Source of the DNA: CAJAQL01 sp964442965
Lineage (GTDB): Bacteria; Patescibacteriota; Minisyncoccia; UBA6257; 2-01-FULL-56-20
Direction: 5' to 3'
Assembly: GCA_964442965.1 (NCBI GenBank)
Contig: CAYUBE010000023.1
Span: forward strand, 1-13,107
Length of the DNA stretch: 13,107 nt
Part shown: positions 5,958-13,060 of the stretch, one piece after another
Layout: each line of letters starts with the position of its first letter
How positions within the stretch are numbered: position 1 is the stretch's first letter
Notes under the pieces: generated by a model
Databases searched by the model: none
Told to the model about the DNA's origin: nothing
Seen by the model: the letters and a program-made list of their open reading frames with translations, nothing else
Translations under genes and position numbers: made by a program

Positions 5958-5985
5958 AGCTTACCGCGATAAAACCGGATGTCAA
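5958..5985 (-). promoter_or_regulatory. Possible promoter of the small RNA
   Basis: A consensus -35 box TTGACA (5980-5985) is followed by 16 bases and a weak -10 TAAGCT (5958-5963). Start of transcription would be near 5951. The perfect -35 is rare in this window, where most promoters rely on an extended -10. Confidence 0.4.
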
Positions 5986-6016
5986 ATAAGAGTTAATAAT
6001 TTTTTAATATAGAATC

Positions 6017-6562
6017 CTAATCTATCTTATATTCCCAGCCGGGCTGCCAAGATTTAGTTTTCCGCCAATCCTCGGCGAAGGCCTGTTCCCATGTTTTTCC
6101 CTGGAGTAAAACTTCAAGCGAAAGTTGCGGAGCCTTATGCGATACAATCGCAACAGACTTACCATTATAATTTTGCTTTAAAAACCGAAGAAAATCGCCA
6201 ATCCTCGTTTTGACGTCTTCATAGCTTTCGCCATTCGGAAATCGCTCCGTAATCATATCCTCCTGCATTGGCTCGACGATAGAAGATGATTTTCCATTAT
6301 AATCTCCGTAATTGCACTCTCTTAGGCGTGTGTCCGGAATGATCGGTGCCATTTCCTCAAAGGTAAGCCTGGCCGACTCCTGTGCCCGTTTCAGATCCGA
6401 ACAAAATACCACATCGAATTTCCTGCCACTCAATTGATCCCTAAGTAAAATCGATTGCTGAATCCCATTTTCTGAAAGCTCCACATCGCTCCAGCCGGAA
6501 GAAATTTCCTGCAGATTATCGGTCGTTGTCCCGTGAGGAAAATAAGTTATAGAGACGGACAT
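6017..6562 (-). CDS. Histidine phosphatase family protein (phosphoglycerate-mutase-like) with PHG in place of RHG
   Basis: A 181-residue protein of the histidine phosphatase superfamily, which transfers phosphate through a phosphohistidine. The N-terminal strand and loop read TYFPHGTTTDN (6-16), with His10 as the expected nucleophile. The superfamily Arg just before that His is Pro9. Other elements are present: GWSDVELSENG, the SDLKRAQESA segment with Arg59, RECNYGDYNG with Glu82 as the likely acid, and IVSHKAP with the second His142. So the phosphate pocket keeps two His, one Arg and the acid, but lacks the first Arg. I recall HGTTTDN-type relatives in candidate-phyla bacteria, so this may be a subfamily trait. 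It follows ppsA by only 3 bases, is surely co-transcribed with it and has no Shine-Dalgarno. Phosphoglycerate mutase activity would fit the neighbours but is not shown. Confidence 0.88.
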   Translation of the reverse strand: MSVSITYFPHGTTTDNLQEISSGWSDVELSENGIQQSILLRDQLSGRKFDVVFCSDLKRAQESARLTFEEMAPIIPDTRLRECNYGDYNGKSSSIVEPMQEDMITERFPNGESYEDVKTRIGDFLRFLKQNYNGKSVAIVSHKAPQLSLEVLLQGKTWEQAFAEDWRKTKSWQPGWEYKID

Positions 6563-6565
6563 AAA

Positions 6566-9010
6566 TTATTTCTTCATCTTTTTTTCCTCTTCCGCGATCG
6601 CGATGGTCGTGCGGACGACGGTGTCGGGATTCAAAGAAATGCTTTCTATGCCCTTCGAAACGAGAAACTGCGCGAAGTCGGGATAGTCGGAAGGACCCTG
6701 GCCGCAAATGCCGATATACTTCTTCCGCGCGAGGCACTTCGGGATGATCTCTGCGAGCAAGCGTTCGACGGCGACATTTTTCTCGTTCGCGATCTTCGTC
6801 ACGATACCGGAATCGCGGTCGAGGCCCATCGTGAGCTGGGTAAGATCGTTCGAACCGATAGACATGCCATCAAAAATATCGAGGAACGCATCGGCGTTCA
6901 AAACATTCGACGGGATCTCGCACATCACGTAGATCGGCGTCACGGCTTTGCCTTTCGCGCTCTTGCCATGCAAACCAAACGCCGTGAAAAGTCCTGCTTC
7001 GGCCATCGCATCCTGCGTTTTCATTCCTTCCTCTACGGTACGGCAGAACGGCACCATCGGGATCACATTCGTCAGTCCCATTTCCTCGCGCACTTTCTTG
7101 ACGGCCGCAGCTTCCATCATGAACGCCGGCTTGAACTTCGGATCGTAATATCGCGATGCGCCGCGCCAGCCGATCATGGGATTCTCTTCTTTCGGTTCAT
7201 ATGCTTCGCCGCCGAGGAGCGTCCGATATTCGTTCGTCTTGAAATCGGAAAAGCGGACGATCACCTTCTTTGGGAAAAACGCCGCACCGATCTTCGCGAT
7301 GCCGAACGCAAGATTATCGACATAATACTGCTTTGGATCTTTCCAGCCGGCCATTTTCCTCTCGATCGCTGCGCGGACCGCCGGCGTGAGCGACTTCATA
7401 TTGAGAAGCGCCATCGGGTGCAATCCCATCTTCGACGCAATGATGAATTCCTCGCGCGCAAGCCCGACGCCATCGTTCGGCAAAAATGAATCCTCGAACG
7501 CACTGTCCGGAATGGCAACATTCACCATAATTTTCGTCTTCGGATGCGGAAGTTTTTTCAAATCATGCTGAACCACCTTGAACTTCAGGAATCCGCGATA
7601 GACGTTGCCGGCGCTACCCGTCGTGTCGACCGTGATCGGATCGCCGGTCTTCAAAATTTTTGTTGCCGTTTCCGAACCAACGATCGCAGGAATGCCAAGC
7701 TCGCGCGAAACGATCGCCGCGTGGCTCGTTCGGCCGCCTTTGTCGGTTACGATCGCCGCCGCCATTTTCATGATCGGTTCCCAGTCCGGGTCGGTCATCG
7801 TGGTCACAAGCACTTCTCCTTTTTTGAAATCGCGAATATGCTTCGCCTCCAAAATGATATGCGCTTTGCCGGTCGCTATTTTCGAACCTACCGACGCGCC
7901 CATAATGATCGGCTCCTTCTTTTCGAGCGGAAGATATTCCGTGAGCTTCGAGAAGTCCTGCCCTGCGTGCACCGTTTCCGGCCGTGCCTGCACGATGAAG
8001 AGCTCGCCCGTCACGCCATCCTTCGCCCATTCCATATCCATCGGCGTCCACTTCTTATAGTGGTCGGTGTAGTGCTTTTCGACGATCGTCCCCCAGGTCG
8101 CAAGCTGGGCAACTTCTTTGTCGGTCAGCACAAATGTTTTTTGCTCCTCGGGCGAGGTCGGCACGATCCTCGTCTGTTCGATCTGCTTGCCCGCGTGGTA
8201 GATCATTTTTCGCAGTTTTACGCCGAGTTTCTTTTCGATGATCGGATGCGCCACGCCCTGTTTCAGTCCTTCTTTCCAGACAAAATATTCGTCCGGCGTC
8301 ACTTCGCCCTGGACAATCATTTCGCCGAGGCCCCAGGAACCGTTGATAATGACCACATTGGGAAAACCGGATTCCGTATCGAGCGTAAACATCACACCGG
8401 AACACGCCTTGTCGGAACGCACCATCTTCTGCACGCCGACCGAAAGCGCGATCTTCAGATGATCGAAGCCGCGGTCGGCGCGATATGAGATCGCGCGATC
8501 CGTGAATAAAGACGCCATGGTCGCTTTCACGGCAACGAGCAGTTCTTTCGGCCCACGGATGCCAAGATAACTCTCTTGTTCACCTGCAAAGCTCGCACCC
8601 GGCAGATCCTCCGCGGTCGCCGATGATCGCACCGCGACATCAGCATCCTTGCCGTAACGCTTTTCGATAAAATTGTGATAAGCACCCGCGATATCGCGTT
8701 CGAGATCAAGCGGAAGACGTGCCTTCATGATCGTTTCGCGAACCATTTTTCCCCGCTTCGCAAGATCTTTTAGATCCTTCGTATTCAAACCTTTCAACGT
8801 CCTAGCGATGTAAATATCGAGCTTCGTGCTTTGCAAAAAATAATAATAAGCAGACGCCGTCACGACGAACCCCGACGGCACCGGCACCCCTTTTGATTTC
8901 AGGGTAACGATCATCTCGCCGAGCGACGCGTTTTTCCCGCCGACCTGCGCGACATCTTTGATGCCGATCTCTTCATACTTTAAAATATGTTTTTGTGATT
9001 GTGTCTGCAT
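6566..9010 (-). CDS. ppsA: Phosphoenolpyruvate synthase (pyruvate, water dikinase)
   Basis: Converts pyruvate, ATP and water to PEP, AMP and phosphate. Its 814 residues match the family. Domains in order: an ATP-grasp nucleotide-binding domain (about 15-345) with KNASLGEM, VAVRSSATAEDLPGASFAGE (125-144) and IVQARPETV; the swivelling phosphohistidine domain with GGRTSHAAIVSRELGIPAIVG (425-445), His430 being the phosphorylated residue; and a TIM-barrel PEP/pyruvate domain with GLAREEFI, NEYRTLLGGE, MVPFCRTVEEG, GSNDLTQLTMGLDRDSG (719-735) and ICGQGPSDYPDFAQFLV (768-784), whose Cys769 is catalytic. The GSNDLTQ and SISLNPDTV signatures favour PpsA over pyruvate phosphate dikinase. In candidate-phyla organisms without a standard pyruvate kinase the enzyme might run toward ATP and pyruvate, but that is inference. 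The upstream gap is AT-rich without a clear promoter or Shine-Dalgarno; the histidine phosphatase gene follows directly. Confidence 0.97.
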   Translation of the reverse strand: MQTQSQKHILKYEEIGIKDVAQVGGKNASLGEMIVTLKSKGVPVPSGFVVTASAYYYFLQSTKLDIYIARTLKGLNTKDLKDLAKRGKMVRETIMKARLPLDLERDIAGAYHNFIEKRYGKDADVAVRSSATAEDLPGASFAGEQESYLGIRGPKELLVAVKATMASLFTDRAISYRADRGFDHLKIALSVGVQKMVRSDKACSGVMFTLDTESGFPNVVIINGSWGLGEMIVQGEVTPDEYFVWKEGLKQGVAHPIIEKKLGVKLRKMIYHAGKQIEQTRIVPTSPEEQKTFVLTDKEVAQLATWGTIVEKHYTDHYKKWTPMDMEWAKDGVTGELFIVQARPETVHAGQDFSKLTEYLPLEKKEPIIMGASVGSKIATGKAHIILEAKHIRDFKKGEVLVTTMTDPDWEPIMKMAAAIVTDKGGRTSHAAIVSRELGIPAIVGSETATKILKTGDPITVDTTGSAGNVYRGFLKFKVVQHDLKKLPHPKTKIMVNVAIPDSAFEDSFLPNDGVGLAREEFIIASKMGLHPMALLNMKSLTPAVRAAIERKMAGWKDPKQYYVDNLAFGIAKIGAAFFPKKVIVRFSDFKTNEYRTLLGGEAYEPKEENPMIGWRGASRYYDPKFKPAFMMEAAAVKKVREEMGLTNVIPMVPFCRTVEEGMKTQDAMAEAGLFTAFGLHGKSAKGKAVTPIYVMCEIPSNVLNADAFLDIFDGMSIGSNDLTQLTMGLDRDSGIVTKIANEKNVAVERLLAEIIPKCLARKKYIGICGQGPSDYPDFAQFLVSKGIESISLNPDTVVRTTIAIAEEEKKMKK

Positions 9011-9061
9011 AAAATTTTATTTATTTATTGATTTTTTTCCTGCCACCGGGATAACAGAGAA

Positions 9062-9087
9062 GATTCCTCGCAAAGCTCGGAATGACC
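9062..9087. repeat. REP-like palindromic element between glycerate kinase and ppsA
   Basis: GATTCCTCGCAAAGCTCGGAATGACC has arms ATTCC (9063-9067) and GGAAT (9079-9083) around a partly symmetric GC-rich centre. I recall near-identical ATTCCTCGC...GCTCGGAATGAC units scattered between genes in many environmental bacterial genomes. Only one copy is in this window, so its repeat status is not shown here. Confidence 0.4.
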
Positions 9088-10374
9088 CTATGTTTTCATC
9101 GCGATAATAAGATCCGAGACGTTCGAGCCGGTTTCTCCGGTTAAAAGATAATTGCCCGCTTTTTCAAACAACACCTGCGTATCGTTATTGTCGCGAAACT
9201 TTTCGAGATCGAGACCAGCATCGGTAACTGCCCTTTTCGTAATTGTATCACAGATCGCGCCGGCATATGGGCCATGATCACAGCCATCGGAACCGAACGA
9301 TAGAATTTCTTCACCCTCGCCAATAAGATCAAGCGCGTTTGCGGCCAGCTGGAGATTCCGCCCGCCTTTTCCCGTCCCCTTTATTTCAACCGTCGTTTCC
9401 CCGCCCCACAGCATTACCGATTTCGGCGACGCTTGATGAATCGCATCGGCCACCATTTCCGCGACGCCTGCCACTTCACCCGCAAGCTTCGTATCGCGGA
9501 TCTCCGCCGCAAAACCGAGGGTTTCCGCTTCGCCTCGCATCGCTTCGAGCGCCTTCCGATTTGAAACCGCCAGAATATTCTTCACGCGCGCGAAGTATTT
9601 TTCATCCTTCGGGGTTTCGACGAGATTGCATTTTTCAATATTGCAGGTGCGAAGAATCTGGAACTTTGCAAGAACGGCCTCCGCGTCTTTCACAGTTGTT
9701 TCATCCTTTACGGTTGGTCCGGAGGAAATAAAGGAAATATCGTCACCCGGGACATCGGAAAAAATAAGCGAGATCACGTGCGCCGGATAGGCGTATTCTG
9801 CGAGCCAACCGCCGCGCGCAAGCGACAGATGCTTTCGTACCGTATTTAATTCCTCAATGGTGGCACCCGCATTCGTGAGAGCGTTGAAAATTGCAATTTC
9901 CTCGCGATCGGCCGAATTTTGCGGTAAGAAAAGCAACGTCGAACCGCCGCCGGAAATAAGGAAAATGACGAGGTCGCGCTCCGTCAAGCCCTGCAACGTC
10001 GCAACAATCGCTTCTGTCGCAGTAAGATTCTCATCCGACGGCAAGGGATGCGTTCCGCAAAACGCCTTCAGGTATTTCACCTCCAGACATTTTTTAATAT
10101 CAAGCACAACGCCGCGCGAGATACGATCTCCTAAAATATTTTCCGTCGCGATAGCCGCATCCGCCGCACACTTCCCGACCGCGACGAAAACAAGCCGATC
10201 AATTTGCCTCAGATCGATCATTTCTCCGCTGACGGTCAGCTTATCTCCATCGCGTTGGATCGCTCCGCGAATCACTGTTTGCGTATCAATCGCCGCGAGT
10301 CCCGCCTCTGCAATGGTGAGCAATGCCCGTCGTGCGGATGTCGTCGCAAGCTGGTCAAAATTCTGGATCTTCAT
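9088..10374 (-). CDS. Glycerate 2-kinase (GckA/TtuD/MOFRL family)
   Basis: Phosphorylates D-glycerate with ATP to give 2-phosphoglycerate, which enters lower glycolysis just before enolase. At 428 residues it has the family's two-domain length. Motifs: VGKCAADAA (67-74), GTHPLPSDENLTATEAI (107-123), the glycine-rich LISGGGSTLL (139-148), EELNTVRKHLSLARGG (174-189), SDVPGDD...SSGPTV (206-222), GGETTVE (324-330), GKGGRNLQLA (335-344) and, in the C-terminal MOFRL part, SDGCDHGP and TGETGSNVSDL. These correspond to the family's RKHLS...GG, GGRNQE and TGPTGTNVNDL signatures; GRNLQ and DGCDHG are mild variants. The ATG at 10374 lies 6 bases after an extended -10 box. It is a separate unit from ychF, with a strong terminator between, and may run on into ppsA 77 bases downstream. 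Confidence 0.94.
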   Translation of the reverse strand: MKIQNFDQLATTSARRALLTIAEAGLAAIDTQTVIRGAIQRDGDKLTVSGEMIDLRQIDRLVFVAVGKCAADAAIATENILGDRISRGVVLDIKKCLEVKYLKAFCGTHPLPSDENLTATEAIVATLQGLTERDLVIFLISGGGSTLLFLPQNSADREEIAIFNALTNAGATIEELNTVRKHLSLARGGWLAEYAYPAHVISLIFSDVPGDDISFISSGPTVKDETTVKDAEAVLAKFQILRTCNIEKCNLVETPKDEKYFARVKNILAVSNRKALEAMRGEAETLGFAAEIRDTKLAGEVAGVAEMVADAIHQASPKSVMLWGGETTVEIKGTGKGGRNLQLAANALDLIGEGEEILSFGSDGCDHGPYAGAICDTITKRAVTDAGLDLEKFRDNNDTQVLFEKAGNYLLTGETGSNVSDLIIAMKT

Positions 10375-10380
10375 TTTTAT

Positions 10381-10389
10381 AGTTTACCA
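10381..10389 (-). promoter_or_regulatory. Extended -10 promoter of glycerate kinase
   Basis: Minus-strand TGGTAAACT (TGn plus TAAACT) ends exactly 6 bases (ATAAAA) before the ATG at 10374, again implying a leaderless mRNA. Confidence 0.5.
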
Positions 10390-10415
10390 TAAACCAAAAA
10401 CCGCTCCCGTTCGTA

Positions 10416-10444
10416 TCTATAGATGAAAGGCAACGAACAATCAA
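10416..10444 (-). promoter_or_regulatory. Second, upstream sigma-70-type promoter for glycerate kinase
   Basis: TTGATT (10439-10444), a 17-base spacer and TATAGA (10416-10421) form a well-spaced promoter pointing at glycerate kinase. It would give a leader of about 35 bases. Both boxes sit between the ychF terminator and the leaderless box. Confidence 0.42.
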
Positions 10445-10461
10445 ATTTTCGTGCCTTGGAC

Positions 10462-10493
10462 GAACAAAAGACCCCGCACGGGGTCTTTTGTTC
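10462..10493. terminator. Intrinsic terminator downstream of ychF
   Basis: GAACAAAAGACCCCG (10462-10476) and its exact complement (10479-10493) form a 15-bp perfect palindrome around CA. The GC core flanked by A/T runs gives a hairpin plus U tract in either direction. It lies about 28 bases beyond the ychF stop and isolates ychF from glycerate kinase. Confidence 0.8.
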
Positions 10494-10521
10494 TACGTTT
10501 TCTTGCAACAGTCTTATTGTT

Positions 10522-11538
10522 CTATCCATGCCGGACCACCAATACATCGCCATCCTGTACCTCGTATTCTTTTCCTTCAATGCGAATCCACCCCTTTTGC
10601 TTCGCGGCGGACCACCCTTTTGCCTCCATCAATTTTTCGCAATTCACCACCTCGAGTCGGATAAATTTTTGCTCAAAATCCGTATGGATGACGCCTGCCG
10701 CCTGCGGCGCTTTCGTACCGCGCACAATGGTCCACGCCCGCGTTTCGTCCTCCCCGGTCGTGAAAAAACTGATCAAATTTAAAACAGAATACGCTTTTTT
10801 AATGAGTTCCGGAATTCCCTCAGAGTTTGCGAGATCGGCAACCACGTAATCTGCGCCAAGTGTCTTTATTTTTTCGAGAAGCTCAGCCGAAACCTCTTCT
10901 TGTTTTCCGTTCAAAAGATAGACCTGCCGTTTCGCCGTTAAAAGATTCAAGTCGCCCATTTCCTTATTCAATTGAATGAGAGAATGGTGTTCAGGTGAAC
11001 TCGAAATAATATTTCCCTGTTCCAAAAAAGTTTTGATCTTTATCAACTCGTCGCGGTCTTTGATCGCCTCTTTTTTTCCGCTGCGTGCCTCCGACTCCGC
11101 CCGCACGAGCCGCCTCTCAACGGTTTCTATATCTTTCAAAATCAGCTCGGTGTTAATGATCTCAAGGTCGCGGAGCGGATCAACCGAATTTTCGACATGA
11201 ATAATGTCTGGATTTTCAAATACACGAAGTACGACCACGATCGCCTGCGTTTCGCGGATATGAGTCAGGAATTGATTGCCAAGTCCCTCACCCTTATTTG
11301 CTCCTTTTACGAGTCCCGCGATGTCGTAAAATTCCACAACCGCCGGGATCTTTTTCTTCGACTTGCTGAGTTCGTTCAATTTTTCCAACCGCTCATCCGG
11401 CACCGGCACGATGCCGACGTTCGGATCGATCGTGGCGAAAGGATAATTCGCGATCAAAATATCCTGCTTGGTGATCAGTTTAAAAAGCGTCGATTTCCCG
11501 ACGTTCGGAAGCCCCACGATGCCGATTTCCAGGCGCAT
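10522..11538 (-). CDS. ychF: YchF/OLA1-family ribosome-associated GTPase/ATPase
   Basis: Obg-superfamily P-loop NTPase that binds ribosomes and, in studied members, prefers ATP. G1 GLPNVGKST (9-17), the switch segment NYPFATIDPN (31-40) and G3 DIAGLVKGA (72-80) are intact. A helical arm with mixed charge (about 130-200) follows. The G4 position reads LLNGKQEE instead of the NVAEE-type sequence typical of the family, consistent with relaxed base specificity. The C-terminal TGS domain (about 257-338) shows FFTTGEDETRAWTI and DFEQKFIRLEVV. It is 338 residues, shorter than the usual 363. No convincing -10 or Shine-Dalgarno is visible before the ATG at 11538. It is a single-gene unit closed by a strong terminator. 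Confidence 0.96.
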   Translation of the reverse strand: MRLEIGIVGLPNVGKSTLFKLITKQDILIANYPFATIDPNVGIVPVPDERLEKLNELSKSKKKIPAVVEFYDIAGLVKGANKGEGLGNQFLTHIRETQAIVVVLRVFENPDIIHVENSVDPLRDLEIINTELILKDIETVERRLVRAESEARSGKKEAIKDRDELIKIKTFLEQGNIISSSPEHHSLIQLNKEMGDLNLLTAKRQVYLLNGKQEEVSAELLEKIKTLGADYVVADLANSEGIPELIKKAYSVLNLISFFTTGEDETRAWTIVRGTKAPQAAGVIHTDFEQKFIRLEVVNCEKLMEAKGWSAAKQKGWIRIEGKEYEVQDGDVLVVRHG

Positions 11539-11581
11539 TACCTAAGTAGTCAACCTTTTCCCTCTTTACGTTCTACGACTT

Positions 11582-11590
11582 TGTTACACT
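11582..11590 (+). promoter_or_regulatory. Possible extended -10 promoter of the small orphan ORF
   Basis: TGTTACACT (TGn plus TACACT) lies in the divergent gap upstream of the plus-strand ORF. It would start transcription near 11597, about 50 bases before the TTG codon. No matching -35 box is clear. Confidence 0.35.
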
Positions 11591-11647
11591 ATCCTTCATT
11601 TTGGGGCAAAATTCAAGCCATCCTATCACAGAGAATCCCACAGTAAG

Positions 11648-11908
11648 TTGAATAAGCCTTCCAGCGAAGAGGAAAGGTTCTTATTTTCCACTACAACCCC
11701 AGCCAGTTCAGAATCTATGGAATCCGGCAACTATGCAGCCGTACAAATTGCTGAAGCCTTATCAAAGAACAATATGAAACTCGTTCCTGATATATTGGTC
11801 AGCAGTAACGGCGGAAACGAAGGAGGTAATCCTTTTATGAATGTGTTACTCGCAAGCCTGGCGAGTGACCAGCTAAAAGGGAAGAAAACCGAGGAAAAGA
11901 AAGACTAA
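11648..11908 (+). CDS. Small acidic/charged protein of unknown function
   Basis: An 86-codon ORF starting at TTG, with the first ATG at codon 24 (11717). I do not recognise it with confidence. The first 25 residues are Ser/Thr/Glu-rich and look disordered. Residues 26-55 (NYAAVQIAEALSKNNMKLVPDILV) form a likely amphipathic helix and strand. A Gly/Asn spacer (SSNGGNEGGNP), a short hydrophobic helix (FMNVLLASLASDQL) and a Lys/Glu tail follow. The pattern helix-KLVPDI-Gly/Asn linker-LLxxLL resembles, from memory, the C-terminal tails of some band-7/SPFH membrane-scaffold proteins, so it could be a remnant or stand-alone tail. It has a possible extended -10 upstream and a strong terminator 15 bases after its stop, which argues that it is expressed. 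Its codon use is more AT-rich than its neighbours. Confidence 0.6.
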   Translation: MNKPSSEEERFLFSTTTPASSESMESGNYAAVQIAEALSKNNMKLVPDILVSSNGGNEGGNPFMNVLLASLASDQLKGKKTEEKKD

Positions 11909-11918
11909 AGAAACAGGC

Positions 11919-11957
11919 AAAAAAAGGGGTCTCAAAGAGACCCCTTTATATTTTTTT
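11919..11957. terminator. Bidirectional intrinsic terminator between the orphan ORF and holB
   Basis: GGGGTCTC (11926-11933), loop AAA, GAGACCCC (11937-11944) form a perfect 8-bp GC-rich stem, extended to 11 bp by AAA/TTT. The plus strand continues TTTATATTTTTTTA and the minus strand ends in seven T from the A run at 11919-11925. It can therefore stop the ORF at 11908 and also transcripts from holB. The remaining gap to 12115 holds nothing I can support. Confidence 0.85.
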
Positions 11958-12115
11958 ATATTTCTATATCTTTTTACGTCATCACACCAAACCTCGGTTA
12001 AGGCGGCGGTAATTTTATGGTAAATACAAATGGGATTCCTCTATTATTTTTCAAATTTCTATTTACGTTCCAATCATGCCAATAGAAAGTTTTATAACAA
12101 TAGTGTCCTATTCTC

Positions 12116-12982
12116 CTATACGAAGAGATTTTCGAGTTGGAGGCGCGGATTGAGTGAAAAATTCGATTCTCGGTCTGCGAGTGCGAGCGCGCGATGCCAG
12201 AGAATGTTTCTCGTCTTGCTTTCTTTCTGCGCCGCAAGCGCGAGAATCAGCGCATTTATAAAAGTGGCAAAATTGAAATCATCCGGCTCGAGAATCTCTT
12301 TGATAAAATCCCGCCGCGCAGCCGGCTGAACTTTCAAAAGTTTTTCCGCGAGTGCGATATTCTTCTGAAGACCTTCATCCTCCGCCAGGCGAATTGCAAG
12401 GCCCGGCTTACCGAACGATTGCGCTGCAAATTTCTTTGCGTCTGCCGCCGAGAGATTTTTCTTTTTTGTGAGCCATGCAATAATCTCCTTTTCCTGAATC
12501 AAGCCGAAATAAACTTTTTCAACGCGGGACAGGATGGTCGGCAGCAAACTTTCCGGATCCGAGGAAACGAGAATAATTAGCGACGACGCCGGCGGCTCCT
12601 CGGTTATCTTCAAGAGCGCGTTCTGCGCTTCGGTCGTCAGAAATTCAACTTCATCAAGAACAAGCGTCCGGCGCGGACTCACGTTCGGCTTTTGCCAAAG
12701 GAAATTCTTGATCTCGCGCGCGGCGTCGATGCCAATCGAATCCCCTTTTTTGTCGGTGTCTAACTGTCTTGCAAACGCAAGATCGATCAGTTTGCTATCC
12801 TGCAAAACCTCACCTTCCTTAGGCAATTCGAACACACCTTTTTCCAAAAATCGCGCGAGTGCCATCGCAAATGTCCGCTTTCCAACCATCGACGGTCCGT
12901 AAAACAAATAGGCGTGGCCAAGCTTGCCCGCTTCTGCGAGTTTTTTAAAATCCCCAATGGCTTTATGCCTGCCGATGATCAT
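12116..12982 (-). CDS. holB: DNA polymerase III delta' subunit (clamp-loader AAA+ protein)
   Basis: Part of the clamp loader that opens the sliding clamp onto primed DNA. With the start chosen here (288 residues): MIIGRHKAIGDFKKL, LGHAYLFYGP, a P-loop GPSMVGKRT (29-37), Walker B LVLDEVEFL (107-115), the hallmark ALLKITEEPP (122-131) and LPTILSRVE (148-156) carrying the SRx arginine. The four-cysteine zinc module found between Walker A and B in many delta' proteins is absent. The C-terminal third is helical and divergent. The frame is open upstream to at least 13054, with TTG at 13015 and ATG at 13000, but the family normally begins at MIIG, and an extended -10 covers the 13000 ATG, so I prefer 12982. 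A bidirectional terminator lies about 170 bases downstream. Confidence 0.92.
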   Translation of the reverse strand: MIIGRHKAIGDFKKLAEAGKLGHAYLFYGPSMVGKRTFAMALARFLEKGVFELPKEGEVLQDSKLIDLAFARQLDTDKKGDSIGIDAAREIKNFLWQKPNVSPRRTLVLDEVEFLTTEAQNALLKITEEPPASSLIILVSSDPESLLPTILSRVEKVYFGLIQEKEIIAWLTKKKNLSAADAKKFAAQSFGKPGLAIRLAEDEGLQKNIALAEKLLKVQPAARRDFIKEILEPDDFNFATFINALILALAAQKESKTRNILWHRALALADRESNFSLNPRLQLENLFV

Positions 12983-12998
12983 GGTTCTGAATAAATAC

Positions 12999-13007
12999 AT
13001 TTTATCA
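12999..13007 (-). promoter_or_regulatory. Candidate extended -10 box close to holB
   Basis: Minus-strand TGATAAAAT (TGn plus TAAAAT) would start transcription near 12992, leaving about 10 bases before the ATG at 12982. It overlaps the alternative ATG at 13000, which therefore could not be used from this promoter. Confidence 0.4.
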
Positions 13008-13060
13008 CAAAACAAAGATGTTTTATGAAACAGGAATTGTTTTGATGCCCGCGTGGTGTC

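Noticed and set aside
5870..5985. Reading the small RNA region as a T-box or a GEMM riboswitch
   Set aside because: GGTTGGTACGAAG only loosely resembles the T-box antiterminator, no specifier stem is visible, and no synthetase or regulated ORF follows on that strand.
6533..8488. Two long plus-strand ORFs (about 318 and 314 codons) opposite ppsA
   Set aside because: They are antisense to a gene with complete catalytic motifs, are very rich in Arg, His and Asp as expected from the reversed codon pattern, and show no recognisable domain.
10415..10424. Palindrome ATCTATAGAT upstream of glycerate kinase as an operator
   Set aside because: It is only 10 bases long and overlaps a TATAGA promoter box, so the symmetry is easily explained by chance.
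12017..12085. 22-codon plus-strand ORF beginning MVNTNGIPLL
   Set aside because: It is too short, has no ribosome site or promoter, and lies in an AT-rich gap where such ORFs arise by chance.
13052..13054. ACG codon 6 bases after TGATATAAT, in frame with holB
   Set aside because: The geometry matches the CBS case, but the extra 24 codons match nothing in delta' proteins, which begin near MIIG, and two closer standard starts exist.
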